A stretch of 11,858 bases of DNA, from NCBI GenBank assembly GCA_003157445.1, contig PMJN01000035.1, forward strand, positions 352 through 12,209. The letters are read 5' to 3'. Shown here piece after piece: positions 6,117 through 11,858 of this stretch. The position numbers and the translations under genes were made by a program. Within the stretch, counting starts at the first letter, position 1, and every line of letters begins with the position of its first letter. Source of the stretch: Micrococcales bacterium. GTDB lineage: Bacteria; Actinomycetota; Actinomycetes; Actinomycetales; Dermatophilaceae. The notes under the pieces were generated by a model. That model was given only the letters and a program-made list of their open reading frames with translations, was not told the origin of the DNA and searched no databases.

Positions 6117-6539
6117 CTAGGCGGTCACAACGACTGTGACCCCAGCCGGCTCTTGTCCTCGCTTGACGATGTCCTTCCCGAGAGGGGCTAGGGCAAGACC
6201 CGCGAGTCGGAAGGAAACAATCCCGAACGGGATGCCGATGATCGTGCAGCACAAGAGCACGCCGCTAATGACGTGTGAGATCGCAATCCAAAGCCCTGCA
6301 AGAACGAACCACAAGATATTGCCAATCGTGCTGGCGGCGCCTGCTCCTGGCCGACTGACGACGGAGCGCCCAAACGGCCAAATCACGTAGGTGGCCAGTC
6401 TCCATGAAGCTATGCCGAACGGAGCAGTGACCACCAGAAGCGTCATGATCACAGCTGCGAATGCGTAGCTGATAGAGAGCCACAGGCCAGCGATGCAGAA
6501 CCAGAGGATGTTGCCGATGGTCTTCACAAGCGACAGCAT
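6117..6539 (-). CDS. YccF-family inner membrane protein
   Basis: A 140-residue protein made of two tandem YccF-domain (DUF307) repeats. Each begins IGNILWF and carries a long hydrophobic helix followed by an FGI(A/V)S(W/F)RLA motif: repeat 1 at about residues 8-58, repeat 2 at about 71-125. Both repeats keep GLW and FG-I-S-RLA; PFGRSVV and PLGKDIV follow. At least four membrane segments are expected. The ATG at 6539 is chosen because homologues start directly before the first IGN motif; the same frame extends upstream to 6656, but those 39 codons do not look like family sequence. YccF proteins are widespread and their role is unknown. Confidence 0.85.
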   Translation of the reverse strand: MLSLVKTIGNILWFCIAGLWLSISYAFAAVIMTLLVVTAPFGIASWRLATYVIWPFGRSVVSRPGAGAASTIGNILWFVLAGLWIAISHVISGVLLCCTIIGIPFGIVSFRLAGLALAPLGKDIVKRGQEPAGVTVVVTA

Positions 6540-6678
6540 CGCACTTGCGTTGTGGACGCAGCGCATATAGCCAAGGCAGGGTCGAAGATCGGCGAGCTCC
6601 GCTGACTGGACTCGTTCAAGGGTGGGGAGCACGGGACCCCTACTCGCCATCGCCACTATCTTCCCGTACCCCGATCGG

Positions 6679-7062
6679 TTAGCGGGGTACCAACATGATC
6701 GAACAGCGGATGCCAGGCGCCCGGGTCAGTCGCGCGTCGGCTGTCAGGAGATTGCAGGCGAGAAGTTCCGCTAACGCGACGTGCGACGCGTCGTAGGCCG
6801 ACAGGTTGTCCCGGAGTTCCCAAACACGATCCAGCAGTGAGAACACGGGGTACCGCGTCATTCCGAGACGTCGGAAGGCGTCTAGAGCGGTCCACCCGGA
6901 GTCGGCAGCTAGCTGTTCAGCAGCGACCATGCGGCGAAGTCCGTTGGCGACTTCGGAGTCGATCAGATGTGGAGCGTGTAACTGTTCGGTAGCAAGAGCA
7001 CTCCTAGCAGGGCCGGCGTTGAGCAGTGCAGATAGGGCCGCCGAAGCATCGACCACGATCAC
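6679..7062 (-). CDS. vapC: VapC-like PIN-domain toxin ribonuclease
   Basis: A 127-residue PIN-domain protein, predicted magnesium-dependent ribonuclease toxin. The four acidic positions expected for the active site are visible: Asp5 ([10 protein letters not shown]), Glu37 ([10 protein letters not shown]), Asp91 ([12 protein letters not shown]) and Asp109 (LLTADARL). Its GTG start overlaps the stop of the antitoxin gene as GTGA, the usual coupled arrangement in which antitoxin is translated first. It looks complete. Known for the family: VapC cuts tRNA or rRNA and is neutralised by VapB in a complex that represses its own promoter. The target RNA cannot be read from sequence. Confidence 0.9.
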   Translation of the reverse strand: MIVVDASAALSALLNAGPARSALATEQLHAPHLIDSEVANGLRRMVAAEQLAADSGWTALDAFRRLGMTRYPVFSLLDRVWELRDNLSAYDASHVALAELLACNLLTADARLTRAPGIRCSIMLVPR

Positions 7063-7280
7063 CTGTCGGCACGTCCAGCATCTAGGTCGTGCAGAATCGT
7101 CGCGGCGTTCAGACCGAAATCAGGCAGGCTGCCGAGCAACGCAGGGTTGTCGGTTCTGCGCGACACCTCAGCCAGTTCCCTGACCGCTACTTCCCCTACT
7201 GACGTGGCGTCCCGAGCTGCGAGCCGCTCCAAACGCGCGACGACGTCATCCGGCACATTCCTCAAGTAAAGCGTCCTCAT
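7059..7280 (-). CDS. vapB: VapB/FitA-like antitoxin (ribbon-helix-helix)
   Basis: A 73-residue protein from the ATG at 7280, giving [20 protein letters not shown], a ribbon-helix-helix DNA-binding start with a short strand (TLYLRNVP) and two helices ([20 protein letters not shown]). The C-terminal part ([20 protein letters not shown]) is the expected toxin-binding arm. A GTG at 7301 in the same frame would add seven residues, but homologues start at MRTLYLR. It directly precedes vapC with a 4-base overlap. As with other VapB proteins it is likely to repress this operon together with the toxin; no clear operator is visible in the ~20 bases before the start. Confidence 0.85.
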   Translation of the reverse strand: MRTLYLRNVPDDVVARLERLAARDATSVGEVAVRELAEVSRRTDNPALLGSLPDFGLNAATILHDLDAGRADR

Positions 7281-7426
7281 GTCGCAGCGTTTGTATCCCA
7301 CTTAGCCAACGACCAGCGGACGCCGTCGCGGACCTCAGCATCCGCGCCGCCGATCGTCGCAAGACCGGCAATCGGGACGGCTGGTCAACCACGAGAAATG
7401 ACCGGACCAGGTCGATAAGCGATTGA

Positions 7427-7432
7427 TATCCT
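7427..7432 (+). promoter_or_regulatory. Candidate -10 element (TATCCT) for a leaderless start
   Basis: TATCCT fits the TANNNT -10 pattern of actinobacteria and ends seven bases before the GTG at 7440, so transcription would begin at or next to the start codon. No convincing -35 hexamer is seen, which is common for such promoters. Confidence 0.3.
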
Positions 7433-7439
7433 TGATGGC

Positions 7440-8486
7440 GTGCTTTCCCTGTCCGCGTTGACGGCGGCGCGGCGTGGTGTCGCGATGCTGGGGTCGACGA
7501 TGCGCCCGGATGGCTATCACGGCGCCTACGCGAGGGCAGGTTTCTTCGAGGGCTGGTATGTCAAGTTGGTATCGGCCGATCGGGCGGCCCGCCTGGCGGT
7601 GATACCTGGGATCTTCCTGGGAGCGGACGGTTGGCCCGATCGGCACGATGAGGCGTTCGTGCAGGTGCTTGACGGCGTGACCGGCCGCTCCTGGTACGAG
7701 CGCTTCGACGCCGCGGACTTTCACGCAGCGACCGGCAGGTTCGACGTGAGCATCGGACCGAACAGATTCAGCGAGCGGGGACTCACGCTGGATCTAGGAG
7801 AGTCCGGCCTGCGCGGCCAGGTGCAGTTCAGCACCGCGTTCGATCCATGGCCGGTGACAGTGCGTTCGCCAGGAATCATGGGCTGGTACTCGTGGGTTCC
7901 GGTGATGGAGTGCTACCACGGCGTCGTCTCCTTCGGCCATGGCTTGTCCGGGTCGCTGTCGCTCGATGGTGGTGCGCTGGCCTTCGACGGGGGGCTCGGC
8001 TACCTCGAGAAAGATTGGGGCCGGACCTTTCCCTCCGGCTACATCTGGATGCAGAGCAACCACTTCACCCGCTCCGGCGTGTGTCTGACTGCATCGATCG
8101 CGGTGATCCCGTGGCACCGCACCCAGTTCCGCGGATTCATCGTCGGGTTGCGCATGCCGGGGCCCGACGGCCGCCCCACCCTGCATCGGTTCGCCACCTA
8201 CACCCGTGCGCGCACCACACAGCTTGCCGTCGACGACAAACGGGTGCGTTGGTCGCTGCGCGCCAAGACCGGGGCGACACTAGTGATCAGCGCCGAGCGG
8301 CGGCGCGGCGGACTACTGCACGCGCCGGAACCCACCCAGATGCACCGCCGGGTCGAAGAGACACTGGATGCCCGCATCCACCTCAGACTCGCCGACCGGG
8401 CCGGCCGGATCCTGCTGGAGGACTGCGGTGAGGTCGCCGGACTCGAGGTGCACGGTGACATCGACGGTCTTCTCGCGATGACCTGA
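7440..8486 (+). CDS. Tocopherol-cyclase-family protein
   Basis: A 348-residue protein matching the tocopherol-cyclase-like family. Landmarks: GYHGAYARAGFFEGWYVKLV near the N-terminus, WVPVMECYHGVVSFGHGLSG in the middle, and GYLEKDWGRTFPSGYIWMQS with the following N, the characteristic E-K-x-W-G-x-x-F-P...W-x-Q-x-N motif. A C-terminal LVISAERRRGGLLHAPEPTQ resembles the final family strands. In plants and cyanobacteria the family closes the chromanol ring of tocopherols; bacterial relatives are common in actinobacteria, where their substrate is unknown, so tocopherol synthesis should not be assumed. The start may be GTG 7440 (leaderless) or ATG 7485/7500, since conserved sequence begins at residue 22. 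The gene appears intact and isolated. Confidence 0.85.
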   Translation: MLSLSALTAARRGVAMLGSTMRPDGYHGAYARAGFFEGWYVKLVSADRAARLAVIPGIFLGADGWPDRHDEAFVQVLDGVTGRSWYERFDAADFHAATGRFDVSIGPNRFSERGLTLDLGESGLRGQVQFSTAFDPWPVTVRSPGIMGWYSWVPVMECYHGVVSFGHGLSGSLSLDGGALAFDGGLGYLEKDWGRTFPSGYIWMQSNHFTRSGVCLTASIAVIPWHRTQFRGFIVGLRMPGPDGRPTLHRFATYTRARTTQLAVDDKRVRWSLRAKTGATLVISAERRRGGLLHAPEPTQMHRRVEETLDARIHLRLADRAGRILLEDCGEVAGLEVHGDIDGLLAMT

Positions 8487-9011
8487 CGCTCAACAACGCC
8501 CGACCCACGCGCCATGGTGGTTGTCGTGACACGCACAGCAGGGCACGGAGCCCGCGGCACGTCGCCCTGGCCACCGCCAGTCCCGAGATCGACCGCTACA
8601 TCATCGACGTACACAGATCAGTTCGAGATGCCGACCGACACGGACAGGCCCCGCCCAAGTGCGGTTGAGTACCGCTGAGCGATGGCTATCGAGACGGCGG
8701 ACGGTCGACAAGATGGGACCTCACATCGCCGAATTGAGCGCGTCCGTCCGCCAGGGATTGCCGGCGATCAACCTTGGCGAGAGTCGAGTGTCTCCTCAAG
8801 CCGGTCGGGCAATCGACGACCCAGATCGTTCAGCTGCAGGGGTGTAACGCGTCCCAGGCGGCACCGAACACGACCCCCGCCCCGCAAGACGCGAGCACCT
8901 ACATACCGTCTAGAGCCGCCTTGGCGGTGTGAGCACTTACGGGGTGGGACCTTCGTCCCGTGACTACTGGATTCCGCAGGAGGACTGTGGAAGGGCAGAG
9001 GCCAAGTCGAC
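8487..9011. other. Long intergenic stretch with repeats and a DosR-box-like palindrome, no convincing gene
   Basis: About 525 bases follow the tocopherol-cyclase-like gene. Short open frames exist on both strands; the best-looking, in the frame ending near 8650 (HVALATASPEIDRYIIDVHR), has no start or ribosome site and could be a decayed relic. The region contains near-identical direct repeats GAGCACCTAC (8893-8902) and GAGCACTTAC (8931-8940), and the palindrome at 8946-8959. It may be the control region for the aminotransferase gene. Confidence 0.4.
8946..8959. promoter_or_regulatory. DosR/DevR-box-like palindrome
   Basis: GGGACCTTCGTCCC has perfect GGGAC/GTCCC arms around CTTC. The DosR/DevR consensus core is GGGACTWWAGTCCC, so 12 of 14 positions fit. 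It lies ~225 bases before the aminotransferase start. The same sequence would fold as a 5-bp RNA hairpin, so a structural role is an alternative. Confidence 0.3.
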
Positions 9012-9188
9012 ATGGAGACGGCTGGTGACGTGACATGGACGACCCAGCAGCGGGCGGCCAACAAAGGGACGAAGACGCTCAAGCCTCCATGGCGCCGTTA
9101 CCACAGGAACAACGGCCACCTGCGGGGACTTTCTCATGGCCAGGGATACCGTGCTTGCCCCTCCCGAGGAGTGGGGGGGACGAAATGA
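9012..9188 (+). CDS. Candidate small ORF (58 codons) coupled to the aminotransferase
   Basis: ATG 9012 opens a 58-codon frame whose TGA (9186-9188) overlaps the aminotransferase ATG at 9185 as ATGA. A GAGG at about 8998-9001 lies about ten bases before it. The peptide begins METAGDVTWTTQQRAANKGT, is basic, and contains KPPWRRYHRNNGHLRGLSHG. I do not recognise it. The exact overlap suggests a coupled small or leader gene, but a frame of this length is not unusual at this base composition, so the call is tentative. Confidence 0.3.
   Translation: METAGDVTWTTQQRAANKGTKTLKPPWRRYHRNNGHLRGLSHGQGYRACPSRGVGGTK
9158..9176 (+). promoter_or_regulatory. Hairpin enclosing the ribosome site of the aminotransferase gene
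   Basis: CCC-CTCC (9158-9164) can pair with GGAG-T-GGG (9168-9175) around a CGA loop, with one bulged T. The right arm includes the GGAG/GGGG bases that would serve as the ribosome site for ATG 9185. Closing the hairpin would hide the site, so translation may depend on the ribosome passing through the small ORF upstream. Confidence 0.3.
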
Positions 9189-10683
9189 AGCACAAACTCA
9201 CCACAAGTTCGGTTCGTTCGTCCGCCCAGGTCCAGCCCGAGTCCGCTGGTCACGGCGGGGTGCCAACGTCTTTCGTGAGTTCCAACGACGTGATGGAGGA
9301 ACTCTGCGCAGGCGATGTCCTGGGTATGGAACTCCGCTACGGCAACGAAGACCTGATCCGGGCACTCGAGGTAGCGAACATCGCCGGACCGTTCTCGGTG
9401 GTCAGCCCTTGGGAACTCCAGGACGCCAGGGGGTCACGCGCATCCACGCCGCCGGGTATTCGGCGTTGCCGTTCGGGGAGCGCTACCCGCCGCTGATCGA
9501 GTTCGTCCAACGTTTCCTCGAGGTAGATCGCGACATGGGCTTACCCCAACAGTCAACGACTGCCTGGCGGGCCGCCCTGGAGTACAACTTGATTCAGCTG
9601 CTGGCCGAGGTTGCCCCGAGTCATGCCGACAGCCAGGTCTTCTTCTCCAACAGCGGCGCCGAGGCGATCGAGGGTGCAATCAAGTTCGTGAAGGCGTTCC
9701 GTCCCGCCGCGCCCTATATCCTCAACTTCACGGGGGGCTACCACGGCAAGACCTATGGGGCGCTGAGCTTGACACCGAACGAGGAGTACCAGGCACCGTT
9801 CAGGCCGTTGATGGCGAACGTTGTGACCGTGAAGTTCGGCGACATCGAGGCATTTCGGACCGAGGTCGATCAACTCGGGGGCAATAACATCGCAGGCGTG
9901 TTCCTCGAACCCATCCAGGGAGAGGCTGGGGTCATCATCCCGCCTCGCAACTTCCTCGAACAGCTCGGGGCCATTTGCGAGCATTACGGCATCGTGATCG
10001 TGGCTGATGAGATCCAAGTTGGTCTGGGTCGAAGTGGCTACCACTTCGCCAGCATCGAATGGGGCGGGCTCGAACCCGACATCATTACGCTCGCCAAACC
10101 GCTGGGCGGCGGGATCATGCCCGTTGGTGCGACTATCGCCCGCCGCGACATCTACCACACGATGCTGGGCGGCCTGTCCAGCAAACGACACTCGAGCACG
10201 TTCGGCGGCAACTCGCTCGCCATGGCAGTCGGCCTCAAGTCGCTGGAACTCTTGCTTGAAAACAACCTGGCAGCTCGTTCTCGACGGCTCGGAGCCAAGA
10301 GCCTCGAGCGGCTTGTCACCATTCAGCAACGCCACGAACATCTGTTTGAAGCGGTCAGGGGTATGGGCTTACTCCTCGCCCTGGAATTCCGTCCCGTAGT
10401 CGGTCCAAAGGCCGCGCCAGTGCAGCGAGAGCTGATCGACGAACTGAGCGGCCTCCTCGGACTGCTCACTTTGCACAAGGCCGGGGTGCACGCTAACTTG
10501 TCGCTCAACGCCAAGCGGACCATCCGACTCACCCCAGCGCTCAACATCCCCGAACCACTGCTCGACGAGTTGCTGGACCGAGTCGAACGGTCTGCGGACC
10601 ATCACGCCTGGGCCGTGGAGATGCTGACCGCGACAGCCCCGAAGACCCTGTACGGCCTGACTCGTCTTGCTCGCGGCGTGTAG
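9185..10683 (+). pseudogene. Class III (PLP-dependent) aminotransferase, single-base frameshift
   Basis: Predicted pyridoxal-phosphate enzyme transferring an amino group, related to ornithine/putrescine/aspartate-family class III transaminases. ATG 9185 follows a strong G-rich ribosome site. The N-terminal part (MKHKLTTSSVRSSAQVQPES ... VLGMELRYGNEDLIRALEVA ... PFSVVSPWELQDA) is in one frame. After a run of five G (9429-9433) the rest continues one frame over (VTRIHAAGYSALPFGERYPP onward); one extra G restores a 499-residue protein. PLP landmarks are intact: VFFSNSGAEAIEGAIKF, GGYHGKTYGALSLT, LEPIQGEAGVI, VADEIQVGLGRSG (Asp275 of the restored protein), ITLAKPLGGGIMPVGAT with the PLP Lys305. 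Either a recent pseudogene or a sequencing error. The substrate is unknown. Confidence 0.8.
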
Positions 10684-10784
10684 CGACCCTTTGACGCAAA
10701 CCCATGCGCCTTGCGCCACCGATAACCGCCGCGGCGTCGGCAGGAGTTCTCCGGCCAGTGGATGTCTGAGCACGTATTCTGACA

Positions 10785-10800
10785 GAGCGTTGATACGCTC
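10785..10800. promoter_or_regulatory. Perfect palindrome over a likely leaderless promoter
   Basis: GAGCGT (10785-10790) TGAT ACGCTC (10795-10800) is a perfect 6+6 inverted repeat. It contains TACGCT (10794-10799), a TANNNT-type -10, ending six bases before the ATG at 10806, so transcription would start at the ATG. A repressor bound here would block that promoter. No ribosome site precedes the ATG, consistent with a leaderless mRNA. Confidence 0.4.
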
Positions 10801-10805
10801 CGCCG

Positions 10806-11336
10806 ATGGCAGACGGCACAGGCAGGGGTGTGTTCTTCGACGAAGCAAACGCGGTGCAGCGCAGCATGCGTCTGCTCGCGGGAACCCGGCCGATGGGGTG
10901 GCTGTTCGCACGTCTGCTGCACCACCTCGACGGTCCGTTGTTGCGCCGCACTCGTGGCCGACGCTCCGTCGCTTCCGCGCTCACCGGGCTGCCCATCGTT
11001 GAGCTCACGACGGTCGGTGCCCGATCCAGGGAGCCGCGAACGTTGCCCATCATCGGCGTGCCCGACGGAGACCGTCTCGTGCTTGTCGCGTCCAACTGGG
11101 GCCAACAGCGCAACCCGGGCTGGTATCACAACCTCAAGGCCAACCCACAGTGCAGCGTCGTCTTCCGGGGTCAGCGATACGAGATGGAGGCCTATGAGGC
11201 TGACGGCGACGAACGCGAGCGGCTCTGGGAGTTGGACGTCTCGGTGTACCCGCCTCGCAACCACTACGCGCGGCGCGCGGGAGACCGGCGCATCCCCGTG
11301 ATGGTCTTGCGCCCGGCGCCGACAGTGACTTGCTGA
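10806..11336 (+). CDS. Nitroreductase-family deazaflavin (F420)-dependent oxidoreductase
   Basis: A 176-residue protein of the DDN-like nitroreductase/deazaflavin-dependent oxidoreductase family (split beta-barrel). Diagnostic sequence is LPIVELTTVGARSREPRTLP, then IIGVPDGDRLVLVASNWGQQ, then RNPGWYHNLKANPQCSVVFR, and RYEMEAYEADGDERERLWEL with a C-terminal VYPPRNHYARRAG. The T-x-G-x-x-SG/SR...P and N-PxWY-HNL-A-NP pattern is the family hallmark for binding reduced F420 or related deazaflavin. Members reduce varied small molecules; the substrate is unknown here. ATG 10806 is favoured because of the -10 six bases upstream. The gene is complete and follows the aminotransferase by 122 bp on the same strand. 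Confidence 0.88.
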   Translation: MADGTGRGVFFDEANAVQRSMRLLAGTRPMGWLFARLLHHLDGPLLRRTRGRRSVASALTGLPIVELTTVGARSREPRTLPIIGVPDGDRLVLVASNWGQQRNPGWYHNLKANPQCSVVFRGQRYEMEAYEADGDERERLWELDVSVYPPRNHYARRAGDRRIPVMVLRPAPTVTC

Positions 11337-11487
11337 GGGCGAGGATAAGTGCTGCAAGTCGATCCAGCTACGGGACGATCGCTCGAAAGACGCGCGGTCT
11401 ACGAGATCGGATGTTCGTGCACGGGTCGGAAGTGGGTGGACGTCCACAACTAGCCGCGGGTGTGACAGGTACGTCGGAACTAGGTGG

Positions 11488-11858
11488 GTGTTCGTCTTCC
11501 TGCTCGGCGGTCCGGGCAGCATGGCCATCCTCAGTGCCTGGAAACCTGAGGCCACCGGCGGCGGCTCATCGGATGCGGTCGCAGCCCTGCTCGGCGCGTT
11601 CACGCCCTTGCTCGTCGTCGACGGTCCGCAGATGCAGTGGCAGTGGCAGTGGCCGGCGCAACTGTACGCGGTCTTTTTCGCCGCCTACCTCACCACTGTG
11701 GACCTGCCGGGCTCGTCCCGTCGATCATCGTCGGCAACGTCGCGATCATCGTGTTCTTCGTCGCCCGTCGCGCTGTCCGCCCCGCTACTCTTTCCCGAGC
11801 TTGTCTGGTCGTGGTGTCGGCTGCTGGGGTGCTTATGGCAGTGGCGCAGGATGGGCAC
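11488..11858 (+). pseudogene. Unrecognised membrane protein, frameshifted and running off the window
   Basis: From GTG 11488 (or ATG 11521) the frame reads VFVFLLGGPGSMAILSAWKP, then SSDAVAALLGAFTPLLVVDG and QLYAVFFAAYLTTVDLPG, with several hydrophobic segments. At a run of three G (11709-11711) the sense frame shifts: the next frame continues LVPSIIVGNVAIIVFFVARR and ACLVVVSAAGVLMAVAQDG to the window edge. One extra G would join the two parts. Three perfect CAGTGG repeats (11635-11652) encode Gln-Trp-Gln-Trp-Gln-Trp in a loop. I do not recognise a family. The start codon is uncertain because the frame is open further upstream. Confidence 0.45.

Noticed and set aside
1..11858. CRISPR array, rRNA or complete tRNA genes.
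   Set aside because: No regularly spaced direct repeats, rRNA-like stretches or full cloverleaf sequences were seen by eye; automated scans were not possible.

Overview
The window is high-GC DNA that reads as an actinobacterial (Actinomycetota) chromosome. Evidence includes a deazaflavin (F420)-type nitroreductase, actinobacterial serine-integrase and IS30 relatives, GTG/TTG starts and start sites with no Shine-Dalgarno sequence. The genus cannot be resolved from sequence alone.

Left part (1-4526): a gene entering from outside the window encodes an exported protein with a Flp/TadE-pilin-like N-terminus and is translationally coupled to a two-helix membrane protein. Next comes wreckage of an integrative element. 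It holds the C-terminal remnant of an AAA-family ATPase/replication protein (+), a 5'-truncated IS30-family transposase (-), and a large serine integrase (-) broken by at least two frameshifts and cut off by the IS30 fragment. A small coupled gene upstream of the integrase is also shifted. Beyond it lie a perfect 8-bp dyad, a candidate small ORF and a probable C-terminal remnant of an AzlD-like transporter subunit.

Middle (4531-7280): an intact acyl-CoA thioesterase-like gene (+) faces an SRPBCC/polyketide-cyclase-like gene, a YccF-family membrane protein and a VapBC toxin-antitoxin pair, all on the minus strand.

Right part (7440-11858): an intact tocopherol-cyclase-family protein (+) is followed by about 700 bp of mostly non-coding sequence with a DosR-box-like palindrome. 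Then come a class III aminotransferase broken by a one-base shift in a G run, an intact nitroreductase-family oxidoreductase behind a palindromic start region, and an unrecognised membrane protein that runs off the window and also carries a shift in a G run.

The most important cross-cutting observation is that several genes are broken by single-base length changes, mostly in short G/C runs. Some breaks may be assembly errors rather than pseudogenes. This should be settled before the integrase, the aminotransferase or the last gene is called dead. The best biological leads are the pilin-like exported protein with its coupled membrane partner, the integrase/IS30/ATPase scar, and the tocopherol-cyclase-like/aminotransferase neighbourhood. 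No complete new multi-gene system can be claimed from this window.
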